Source: Thamnidium elegans (taxonomy: Eukaryota > Mucoromycota > Mucoromycetes > Mucorales > Mucoraceae). From it: DNA of 64,000 nt. This document shows positions 55,282 to 64,000 of this stretch, in pieces. A model generated the notes under the pieces. That model ran no database searches, was not told the DNA's origin, and worked only from the letters and a program-made list of their open reading frames with translations. Location: NCBI GenBank assembly GCA_025201345.1, contig JAIXMG010000002.1:1612001-1676000 (forward strand). Direction: 5' to 3'. Both the position numbers and the translations under genes were made by a program. Position 1 is the first letter of the stretch. Each line of letters opens with the position of its first letter.

Positions 55282-55660
55282 ACAATAGCAGCCGTGTTTT
55301 AATCGACGAGTCCGCCTTACACGTCAACTTAAAGAGGTATGGCTTGGTCAAAAGAAAGAACTCGAGCTAAGGTTGTCCAATCTCTAACGAGGAGATGACG
55401 AATATACCTCGATATGACGATGTCAATGTCAAGATACAAGAGTGCCGTATTTTGCAGCTTCAAAGAGAAACACAGTAAACCGTATTTAGGTCAAGAAAAC
55501 CACTGGAACTGTTACTGGGCATTGTTTCAATTCCATTGCAAGTACTATAAATATATGTTATGGATCGCCATGAGGAACTCAAAGGATGCTATTTTATTAC
55601 TGATAATAAGGGAGAAATGGTTTAGGATTATGACGGTACTGACGTTTAAGCCATTTGAGC
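55282..55660 (+). mobile_element. decayed Tc1/mariner-type transposase fragment
   Basis: Three frames together give transposase pieces: VLIDESALHVNLKR (first catalytic Asp in the DES context), then after a frame change GMAWSKERTRAKVV, then GTVTGHCFNSIASTINI, and then MDRHEELKGCYFITDNKG (second Asp in the TDN context). That order and spacing is typical of DDE/D transposases of the Tc1/mariner/pogo group. Stops and shifts interrupt it and neither terminal repeat was found. Confidence 0.7.
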
Positions 55661-55773
55661 TTAGATAGTTTTATTTTGTCTTCTTTTTTTTTTTTTTTTT
55701 TTTTTAATAATTTGAAGTAATTTTCTTTTGGGGATCTCTCAAAAGTATTTTATTACAAGTTAAAAACTATTAA

Positions 55774-56220
55774 CTATTTTTTAAGTTCAGCACCATTAAT
55801 AAAAAGCTCCATTGAATTTGGACCAGAATATCTGTCCGATATTATTGATTGAACGGCTGCGTAAAAATTAAAGTCGTCTTCAATAAGAATATATAAACTA
55901 GTTCTGGGAGATAGATATCGCACACCACCGCCTGGTCTATACCAACGCCCAAGTTTACGTTCTAGTTTGTCTATAAATAAATAGTTGTCATCAAAAGAAT
56001 ATAACATTCCCCGAGTAACTTTTGAGTCTTTGTAGATAATATTAAGATACAATATCATGATTGGATTTCCTTGCACATAAAGAAAAATACAACATTAACT
56101 ACTTTTTTTTAATTTAGAAAATAGTTTAGTTTATGAGTTAAAATTTACCGCAATCAATCTATTATTAATTGAAGACCTTATAGACCCAAGTTCTTTCAGT
56201 TCACTTTCATCAAACAACAT
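55774..56220 (-). pseudogene. PB1-like small protein, paralogue B (splicing not in phase)
   Basis: The first exon (56149-56220) reads MLFDESELKELGSIRSS and ends at a GTAAAT donor in phase 0. The second coding block, from about 56076, reads QGNPIMILYLNIIYKD and ends ...LFINGAELKK at 55774. The only AG acceptor (CAAG|G) leaves it one base out of phase, so either splicing is non-canonical or the gene is broken. The QGN start and overall pattern match the adjacent paralogue. Function is unknown. Confidence 0.45.
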
Positions 56221-56358
56221 TGCAAATAAATTTTTTTATAAAAAATAAAAAGACAGCGAGTCCGGTTTATATACTATTTTATTGTTATTTTTGTATATTG
56301 GTAAAGTTTACAAAATTAACATGTTTTATACAGGTAATTAGTATTGTAATACTATTCA

Positions 56359-56779
56359 CTAGCTATTTTTGATTACAATATCAAGCCCGTGTTTACATTC
56401 TTCTTCACGTGTATTTAGCTGGAAACGAAGTATAGAAACAAGCAAATCTTCATCATCCACTATTTCTATTTGTTTATATAATGGTTTGAGAGATACAGCT
56501 TCCATGCGGTCGATGATACCGAATTTCTGCTTTATCTTGGTTAAAACACTTTGAGTTGAAGTAAAGTTATAATCTCTAGAGTATATTTCGTTTTTCTTAT
56601 ATATATTAAAATAGCTTATATTTAGTTTCACATGAGAACCGTCTACACTTTTATTCCCTTGAAAGACCTTTTAAGAAAAGACGGAAAGGAAATTATTAGC
56701 TTTATCTAACCTTCGTATAGTTTTTTTCTACCTTCTTGAAATAGCCGTGAATGCTATCTTCTTTGTTTTCTTGAAACAT
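56359..56779 (-). CDS. PB1-like small protein, paralogue A
   Basis: Exons 56732-56779 and 56359-56667 join in phase 0 across a 64 nt intron to give 118 residues. The exon 2 core starts VFQGNKSVDGSHVKLNISYF, continues with VLTKIKQKFGIIDRMEAVSL and ends with a YKQIEIVDDEDLLVSILRFQ segment. A beta-hairpin, a helix ending in KFGI, and an acidic DDEDL loop are what a PB1 (ubiquitin-like) domain shows, with DDEDL in the place of the OPCA motif. PB1 domains mediate protein-protein contacts. No other domain fits in the short chain. The assignment is inference from pattern only. Confidence 0.55.
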
Positions 56780-58090
56780 ATTCTAAACGATTTAAAGATA
56801 AGGTGGGCTCACTTAAATAATGATTAAATAACAGAGCTATTTATATTATACTGTAGTAGCAACATTTTCGGCCTAATAAAACAAGGTATAATCCAGTATT
56901 TAACTCACTCAAAAGACTTGTGAGAAAGTAAACATGAACTTGTTATTTTAAGAACTAATTGGCGCTTTTATCTACAATAACCTGTTTATAAACTTAAATG
57001 AATTTTAAGCTGTCATAGGTTGATAAATTATAATCATATAATCGTGATTCGTTGAGATTTAGTATTTTAAAGTACGTGGTATGTTGTAAAATAAGTAACG
57101 ATAATATATCGAATACTATTATTGGGAAGGAAACAATGTAGTTCGAAGTTCTTTATTTTATAAAAAAAAACTTGCATGAACCCAGTAAAACAGCAAGTAC
57201 CTGTATTTTAATGATTAAATTAACCTCTTTTATCATATTTAAACAAGTATTTTCCTTTTTTTTTTCCTCCTTTTTTTTTTGTTATGTATGTGCAAACAAA
57301 TACGGCTCTCCTAGAACAACCCCTACTCATAAAATCATTTCTTGCTAAAGATGCTCAAATATTCTCCACCCGACTGTTGTATTGTAAAGCTATTGGGCTA
57401 TTTCTTATAAAAACACTTTATAAAGGTGAGTAACAAGCCACACCAGCTGCAATAGTTTTTATAAGCACCAGATTGATTACAAAACTGATAATAGTAAAAG
57501 TCAATCCAGGAAGAAGTAGAGTAAAGTATTACGTATAATTCTCAGTTTTAAAACATTAACTTTATCTTGAGAGGTTTGTAATGTGTGGAGCGACTGAATT
57601 TTTTTTTTTTTTTGCATAACCAAACAAAATCGAGAAATTTCATCCCTACAAATTAGTCAAAAGCATATAACGGAAAGCCTAATTATTGATAGCCCTGATC
57701 ACCATAACGTTATTCGAGTCAGGTGTATCACCAAGACCAAGTCTTGACGAAGGGCTAACATTTAGAAATTCATCAAGTTCAATATAGTATCCTGATGATT
57801 AAATAAAACTCTTTTCTGTTAATTCTTTATTGTATCTCCTAACGCGTACCTTTTAAGTTATTATAGGAGTATTGGAATCAGTATCGCCTCTCAGAGAGTA
57901 CACACAAACCTATCTTGGTTTCTGTATGACTTGAGTTTTTCGGGGCTGATAATTGTATAAGCATTATTAACTCATTTTTTTCGTCGCTTAATCAGTGTTG
58001 AATACACTCTCAAAGAAAACTGATAAATATTTTAATTTTTTTAGCTTATTTTTGTTTGTGTAAAACCATTAAATGCTGGGCACACCACAT
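56780..58090. other. 1.3 kb region of relics and dispersed repeats
   Basis: It holds copies of the 27 bp repeat (57207-57260, 57790-57815). A short minus-strand coding-like end (57683-57795) reads YYIELDEFLNVSPSSRLGL and a related fragment lies near 57850-57900. I cannot assign either. Confidence 0.4.
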
Positions 58091-58540
58091 TCAAAGTGGC
58101 TTGCAAAATATTTCAGGCCTTCCACGTCCTGCCCAGATTGACGAGGATATATCCCACATATTTCGAACAGCATTTGTATCACGATTCCATAAGAGTGTTT
58201 CGCAATGAGTGCAACGGAGGGCTTTAAAATTTCTTGGAAGAGAACTGTTCGTCTTACTTTTGCAATTATTATAAACCTGTGTTAAAGCAATTAATTTATA
58301 AATTCCCTATTTTATACCCATTGAATGATATCCACTTACTACAGAAGTTCGAAACTCATTGATGTCTATTAAACATAATTCCCCGAGTTGTTCTCTTCGC
58401 CTTAGATTTTTATATACAATGGAGGTAACACCATGGAGATTACCTCTAAAGGGAACACTATCTTTATTAAACATTCCGTTACCAAAGATTACTAAAGGCA
58501 TTTTGGTTTTAACACCTTCATTAAAATTGTTTTTTCGGCA
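58091..58540 (-). pseudogene. Fanzor (eukaryotic TnpB-like) C-terminal remnant
   Basis: Fanzors are eukaryotic relatives of TnpB, RNA-guided nucleases with a RuvC fold. The trace starts near NNFNEGVKTKMPLVIFGNGMF, continues RGNLHGVTSIVYKNL and LCLIDINEFRTSV (the RuvC-II E context, (D/N)EFRTS), then a 63 nt intron (58277-58339, GTAAGT...CACAG), then VYNNCKSK...RCTHCETLLWNRDTNAVRNMW, a zinc ribbon joined to the RuvC-III RDTNA motif. The first ribbon cysteine is Tyr (YNNC). It ends at a stop (58091). The N-terminal half is missing or scrambled: the frame upstream meets TGA near 58540. Confidence 0.7.
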
Positions 58541-58599
58541 AAGATTTCAATGTTTTTAGAAATGCAAGATATCATTAATACACGGTACCTTGGTCAAGA

Positions 58600-58995
58600 A
58601 CCTAGTTTTAAATCTCGTTCTAACACCGTGTTAAGGGAATAGATACAGTGTGGTATTCGAAGCTACCACAGAATATCCTGTTCAGTTTTTGAATCATAAT
58701 TTCATTAGTTACAGATCTTTTCTTTCCTGTAGAAGAATCTTCGGCTGTTTCTTTATCTCTTTCCCGTCTACTTTTCTTTTTAGCCTGTAGCTATTCAGGA
58801 GAATCCTTTTTTCTTTTTCCTTTAGAAAGAAAACAATATTAGAGATTTATTTAAAGTATATAAGATTAATTGTTGGCAACATTTACCTTTATATGTTTGC
58901 TCTGTATCCTCATCATCTACACGTTCATCGTACTTTTGCTGTCTTTTTCTTCGGAGTAAAGCTTCTGGCTCAGGATATAGAATTAATCGAGGCAT
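58600..58995 (-). pseudogene. disrupted basic coding trace upstream of the Fanzor remnant
   Basis: From ATG 58995 it reads MPRLILYPEPEALLRRKRQQ, then a 67 nt intron (58820-58886), then KRKKDSPE and an in-frame TAG at 58791. Beyond the stop the frame continues LQAKKKSRRERDKETAEDSS and RSVTNEIMIQKLNRIFCG before decaying. It could be the N-terminal part of the Fanzor gene or a separate gene; the sequence alone does not decide. Very basic and acidic stretches alternate. Confidence 0.45.
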
Positions 58996-60347
58996 TTACA
59001 ATAGCATACATGGAAAAGAAAAGTTAAGAAGAACAAAACAGATAAAAAATGAATTTAAATGAAGAAAGGGTTTATATAAAGTTTATTCAGCGTGATTATT
59101 TATCAGGTTTATAATTTTTTTTCTTAAGCTGTAATCTCTAAAGATCATTAGCTATAAAAACAGTGTCTCTATTATTTATAGAACACGGTAAAGGAAAATT
59201 ATTCCAGTACGAACAGGAATACATGTTTATGAGTCAATACAAGAGAGGTACTCGAACGAATGATTTGTAATAGATAAATAATTCAACAAGTAAAATAATA
59301 GAAGTGGATACTATTGGATACGTTAGAATAAAATGTTAAATGGTAGGCAACAAGTTTTAAGAGATCACACAGCCAAAAAAAAAAGAAAAGAAAAGAAGAT
59401 GGCCACTTTGTCGAGGGTAAGGCTACTTGGCTTGGAACTATTCACGTTAGAGAACACGCTAGTAATACCAACAACCAGTTTTTTTTTTTTTTTTTTTTTT
59501 TGGCTATTATTGTTGTCCAGCAATTCAAGTTCACTTTGATACAATGTTGGATCAAACGAACGTGGAACGTTAACACCACACGTTTCCCAAGCTGGTGAGG
59601 CAGGATCTTTTAACTTCTTCATTTATAGATTTGGTCTCACGTAGTGTAACAAACTGCTGCCACTTTTTCCTTTTTTTCTCTCTTCTTTCTTTCAATCCTT
59701 TTCAAAGATGAGCTTGCGTTTTATTTCTTGGCCAAAACTCGCAACATAAGGTAATTAATATACGCTTTATTAACTATTCTCTAATCAACAGGCCATGAAA
59801 TGCATGTATCATCACGTATAGTGTGGTTTTCAGTATGGTAATATTCACGCGTCTTTGTAAAATTGTTTTTATCTATTCATACACTCTAATATATTGTATC
59901 CTTTTTAAAGCAGTTTCTTCTTTCGTGTGTTCTGAATTCTAATAAGGTATGGGCATTCTCATCTCATTTGTATCATTATTTTTTCTAAAATCTATTCTTT
60001 CCACTTTTTTCTTCCTGTCTTTGATTTTATCGCGTTACGGCTGGAATCCCCCATCCAAAGCAACCTTTTTTATATGATTATTTCTAGATATTTTTATCCA
60101 ATAAAATTTTATTATTTTGATACTACGTAATACGCTTTTTATATCGTTTTTGAGCACCTCCAAAGAGCGCCCCCCCCCATTCCCAAAAAGGAGGAGAATC
60201 AATCCCCGATGTTTACAAATAAAACCTCTGGGTGTGTAAGCAAAAAAATATGCAGTCCAAGGAAAATGATGCAATTATTAAGCGTGTCTAGAAAAAGTAT
60301 AAATTAAAAAAAGTATTTCTACTTCTTTTCTTTTTTTCTTTTCTGTC
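58996..60347. other. 1.35 kb intergenic region
   Basis: One minus-strand frame from 59622 (MKKLKDPASPAWETCGVNVP) is uninterrupted for about 40 codons before a poly-K run. It might be a first exon, but no partner exon is evident. The right end is the promoter of the reductase gene. Confidence 0.45.
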
Positions 60348-61607
60348 ATGTATTTGATTTCTAAACCATTTACATTAAAACAAACCTTTTCTAAACAAAC
60401 CTTTTCTAAACAACTCTTTTCTTATTCATTTTTATTGAAAAGAACCATGTCTACTACTACTACTACAAAATCTGGTATTCTTGGTTGGGCATCCGAGGAT
60501 GGTGAGTTTAGACGTCAACAGTCTACTTTCCGTGATAATATTGAAGCAGATGAGAATGCAAAGTTTGCTGCTGAACCGTAAGTATATACGTGTGAATGTT
60601 TTTAGAATAAAAAAAAAATGAGGCGTAATTTTATTTACTTTTTATTAGTGATCGTTATCATCTTTATATTTCTATGGCTTGTCCTTGGGTAAATATATTA
60701 TTTTCTTAGTCATCAAAACCAGTATATATGAGCTAACAATTAAGTATATAGGCTCATCGTACTGCTATTGTTCGTCAACTTAAAGGGTTAGATAAACTTA
60801 TTGGACTCTCTGTTGTTGATTACTTGATGTTGGATAAGGGATGGAAGTTTTCTACTGCAGAAGAATGTCCTGGCGCTATTCCAGATACTATCAATCACGC
60901 AAAACACGTTCGCGATCTTTACTTTAAGGTCAATCCTGACTACACAGGTCGTTTCACTGTGCCTCTTTTATGGGATAAAAAGTTACAAACTATTGTTAAT
61001 AATGAAAGTTCAGAAATTATTCGTATGTTTAATACTGCTTTTAATAAGTTCTTGACAAAGGAGCAAGCTGAATTGGATTTCTATCCTGAAGAGCTTCGTA
61101 AAGAAATTGATGAGAAGAATGAGTGGATTTATGATACGATTAATAATGGTGTTTATAAATCTGGATTTGCTACTACGCAAGAAGCTTGTAAGTAAAATAT
61201 ATTTTTGGTAGCACAGAACCCATGCTAATCTCTTTTTTTCCTGTATAGATGAAAATAATGTTTATCCTGTATTTAAATCTTTAGATCGCGTTGAAAAGTT
61301 GCTTGAGGGTAAAAAATACTTGGTACAAGAACAATTTACAGAAGCAGATATTCGTTTGTTTACTACTATTGTCAGATTTGATCCAGTTTATTTCGGTCAC
61401 TTTAAGTGTAATTTAAAGTCAATTGAATTTGGGTACCCTAATATCTTGAAATGGACTCGTCGTATCTATCAAAAACCTGGTATCAAGGAAACCGTAAACA
61501 TGGATCATATTAAGGGACATTATTACAAGTCACATTTGCAAATTAACCCTACACAAGTTGTTCCTGTAGGTACAGGACCTGACCTTGATGTTCTTGTTGA
61601 CCAATAA
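60348..61607 (+). CDS. ECM4: glutathionyl-hydroquinone reductase (Ecm4/Gto type, Xi-class GST)
   Basis: This omega/Xi-class glutathione transferase reduces glutathionyl-hydroquinones. Four exons (60348-60577, 60649-60688, 60752-61187, 61249-61607) join in phase into 354 residues. The catalytic cysteine lies in ISMACPWAHRT, spanning the exon 2/3 junction. Further family segments are GRFTVPLLWDKK, NNESSEIIRMFNTAF and FTEADIRLFTTIVRFDPVYF. Two ATGs are possible: the upstream one adds 33 residues, basic and hydroxylated with a duplicated TFSKQ unit, that look like a mitochondrial presequence; the second (MSTTTTTKSG) would give a cytosolic form. Confidence 0.95.
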
Positions 61608-61837
61608 TTTTTTTTGTAATTAAAATATATATCTTGTGCCACCAAATAAAAGTCGGTCTTTAGCACCAAGAGGACGTAATCGTTTCATAAAATAAGAAGC
61701 CTTTTTTTTTTGTTATGATACATAAACAAAAGTGATAAAGAATCAACAGTATAACATATACATATTTTTTATGGAGGGTTTTTTTTATATGTTTATTCCT
61801 TAAAAAAAGGGGGGAGATATATTTTTTTTTTGTTTAT

Positions 61838-62347
61838 TTACACGCCTTCCATTTGGCCTTCCAATTCATCCATCTCAGCCTTGGCTTCTTGGTACTTGGA
61901 ATCCAAATCAGCGTTCTTTTTATCCCAAACAGAGATTTCTTGTTGAATCTTGACAGCCTTCTTACCAAGTTGTTCAGCACGTAAATCAGCCTCACGGAAA
62001 CTAATTTTAATATGTTTATTAGAATATATTTTTTTTTACCCTTTTTTTTCTTTCCTTGTACTTACTCAGTGTTAGCTTGCTTCAAGTTGGTTTCAGCAGT
62101 CTCAAGTGATTCTTCCAACTCCTTGGCACGGGATTGAAGATTGCTTAACTCGTTATCCTTACTATCATGTTCAGCTTCGAGAGCACGAGCTTTTTCTTCT
62201 AATTCAGTGGCACGCTTGTTGGCAGTATCAACTTCAGCACGAAGTGTAGCGAGTTTCTAATGTATATTATTAAGTATACTTTCCTTTTTCTTTATACTAG
62301 TGTTTGCTTTTTATTTATATATATATTACCTCCTTAAACTTTTCCAT
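61838..62347 (-). CDS. TPM1: short tropomyosin
   Basis: Tropomyosin is a coiled-coil dimer that lies along actin filaments. Exons 62330-62347, 62066-62256 and 61838-62000 join in phase into 123 residues, entirely helical. The N-terminus MEKFKEKLATLRAEVDTANK is the usual fungal start, and the C-terminal FREADLRAEQLGKKAVKIQQ and WDKKNADLDSKYQEAKAEMD match the conserved end. Fungal forms are normally 161 (Cdc8, Tpm2) or 199 (Tpm1), so this one lacks about 38 residues, close to one actin-spanning repeat. The two introns (73 and 65 nt) cannot hide another exon. Confidence 0.88.
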
Positions 62348-62538
62348 TGTATGTTAAATGATGAAGAAGAAGAAAGAAAGAAAAAAAAAAAGAAAAAAAA
62401 AGGGGAATCCAAATAAGTTTAAAAGTTGGGCTTAAAAAAACAAATGTGATGATTGCCTAAAACATAAGGTCTGGCACACTGCAGAAATCATTTGATTGGA
62501 TTAACTTATAAATAAATTTAAAAACAGGGCTTTTTTAT

Positions 62539-64000
62539 TTAAGGAAAGTCGATTAATACAGTATCTCGCTTAAAACCACCGCGTCCTGTATGTATTTCCA
62601 TCTTGATAGATTTACTAAATATAAATTTTACTGTGTCCGTGTTGGATGATACGCGATAGTCTCTATGTACATGTATTTTACCAGTAGTATTGTCTAACAA
62701 GTAGCGCTTGTGGTTGTCACAGTGTACTTTTGTTAATATAAAACACGTGTCTCGGTAAGTTGTTACATGAGTGTGTTGAGTGTCCAATACAAACAAGTCT
62801 AGAAAATTTAATTTTGACATATCAAATACAGTCTCTTCTGAATCAAATAAAAAAGTACATTTTATCAAGTGCAGTGTCTTTAGGTTGAGTAGGCGAGAAG
62901 ATATAAAATGAATAAGATTAGGTGTCATTATGCCGCAGTCCAAGGTAAAGTTTGACACTGTATTGTATAATTCATTATGTTGTATGGGGAAGATTGCTAG
63001 AAAGTATATATTAGGGTAGTTTTGTTCAATGGAAATACGTATTTTTTCAAGGCTAGGACAGTGATGCAAAATAAAATACAAATCAAGTGCAGGTGATCGT
63101 GTTACGTGTCTTGAAATATGAAGTTCTAATGATTTAATATTGTTTCCATACTTTTGCAAGTGATTTATAAAAGGTAATTCAATGTAATTATTAATATCAC
63201 GTACAAATAAAAAATCGAGATATGTATCACCGTTTTCAGTTTTCAATTTGATATCTGTTCTTTCGGATCTACCACAATCTAGTTGAAAGCGAGCGCTTTT
63301 TATTTCTTCATTAGTGCTAAAGAATTGTGCAGATAAATCACCCATAGTAGAAGAACCGTTCATTTTTATGGTCAACGAGGATCGAGAAAGTGTCTTGATA
63401 AATGGAAAATATGTGTGCTGTATAAAATTACAAATATTTTGTTTGTCTCTTTCCCAATCTAGCATGCTTTGATTGATACAAACATCAAGTACAATTATAT
63501 TTACGAATCGATCCATTATATATTGTATATATTCAATTGAAAACATGGTTAAAAAGATTTCAAGTTGACGCATACTTTTGTAAACTGGTTTTAATTTAGT
63601 TGATGATTCTGTTGGTGGATATAAAGGGTGACCAAGTTCTATGACAAGCATCTCTAGCGTTTTACAATTATTTAATAATGTATCAAAATAGACAGGTACA
63701 CTTTGACTTCCATTAACTAATTTTAAACGTTTTAGATTTTCAAAGTGAGATAAGTATTCCATAATACAACTAAATTCTTGTTGTAGTACTTGGTCACAGG
63801 TACACGGGATATGTAGATCTTCAATTGAGTTACGATGTCGATATGCAACACGATAAAAATACTGATTGTCGTTACCAAGGCGCCAAGATACATCACCAAT
63901 CGATACCGATTTTAATCTATTTAATTCCAAGCCTTCTAACCATACCCATTCAAAATAAATACTATCTAACTTTAACTGCAATAAAAAGGGACAAGCTATT
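62539..64000 (-). CDS. leucine-rich (F-box-like) protein, partial at the window edge
   Basis: The frame is open to the right edge, so the N-terminus (where an F-box would lie) is outside the window. At least 486 residues are visible. The chain has irregular leucine-rich units, e.g. LSHFENLKRLKLVN, NNCKTLEMLVIELG, YGNNIKSLELHISR, HHCPSLEKIRISIE, RLLNLKTLHLIKC, spaced 25-60 residues apart. This is the usual look of the large, fast-evolving F-box/LRR families of Mucoromycota, but without the N-terminus the F-box is inferred. No known substrate. Confidence 0.7.
   Translation of the reverse strand, partial: IACPFLLQLKLDSIYFEWVWLEGLELNRLKSVSIGDVSWRLGNDNQYFYRVAYRHRNSIEDLHIPCTCDQVLQQEFSCIMEYLSHFENLKRLKLVNGSQSVPVYFDTLLNNCKTLEMLVIELGHPLYPPTESSTKLKPVYKSMRQLEIFLTMFSIEYIQYIMDRFVNIIVLDVCINQSMLDWERDKQNICNFIQHTYFPFIKTLSRSSLTIKMNGSSTMGDLSAQFFSTNEEIKSARFQLDCGRSERTDIKLKTENGDTYLDFLFVRDINNYIELPFINHLQKYGNNIKSLELHISRHVTRSPALDLYFILHHCPSLEKIRISIEQNYPNIYFLAIFPIQHNELYNTVSNFTLDCGIMTPNLIHFISSRLLNLKTLHLIKCTFLFDSEETVFDMSKLNFLDLFVLDTQHTHVTTYRDTCFILTKVHCDNHKRYLLDNTTGKIHVHRDYRVSSNTDTVKFIFSKSIKMEIHTGRGGFKRDTVLIDFP

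Noticed and set aside
1..64000. CRISPR arrays, rRNA genes and bacterial-type operons
   Set aside because: No regularly spaced direct repeats or rRNA sequence are visible, and all genes have eukaryotic structure.

Overview
The window is nuclear DNA of a filamentous fungus, most likely an early-diverging Mucoromycota (Mucorales) species. The evidence is AT-rich intergenic DNA full of A/T homopolymers, many 50-90 nt GT-AG introns, typical fungal housekeeping genes, and a fragment of a multicopy gene family that I associate with Mucorales genomes. A WNK-type kinase also argues against a yeast. The genus cannot be fixed from the sequence alone.

Layout. 0-10 kb: a partial Ser/Thr-rich coiled-coil protein, a small putative complex I subunit, a mitochondrial Obg GTPase (MTG2-like), ribosomal stalk protein P0, a single-pass membrane protein with polyQ and a PPxY motif, and COX9. 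10-16.5 kb: a twelve-exon full-length ABCC transporter with badly degenerate ATPase motifs, then a Kre9/Knh1-like secreted protein. 16.7-18.2 kb: a 1.4 kb element with terminal inverted repeats that carries a decayed gene. 18.8-31.6 kb: clathrin light chain, an endosomal Na+/H+ exchanger, a Q-rich protein, a C2H2 zinc finger protein, a divergent LYRM2/mitochondrial uS17 pair, a WNK kinase, a LITAF-domain protein and a Trx-Grx-Grx monothiol glutaredoxin.

32.9-39.7 kb is an almost intact Ty3/Gypsy retrotransposon on the minus strand. Its LTRs are nearly identical, it is flanked by AATA, and it sits 8 bp upstream of a tRNA-Lys(CTT) gene. 40.9-47.1 kb holds two tandem arrestin-like paralogues and PCNA. 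47-60 kb is a transposon-scarred stretch: a truncated LINE, a Tc1/mariner fragment, two PB1-like small genes and a Fanzor (TnpB-like) remnant. The intact MVP1 and ATP1 genes lie within it. 60-64 kb: a glutathionyl-hydroquinone reductase, an unusually short tropomyosin and a partial leucine-rich protein.

Themes. There are two. One is nucleus-encoded mitochondrial function (putative complex I subunit, COX9, ATP1, MTG2, LYRM2, uS17m), and three of these genes carry an ACGTCA motif about 90-155 bp upstream. The other is endosomal membrane traffic (clathrin light chain, the Nhx1-like exchanger, MVP1, arrestins, LITAF and PPxY proteins). These genes are not organised in operons. Exon boundaries were read by eye from GT-AG sites and reading phase and have not been checked against transcripts.
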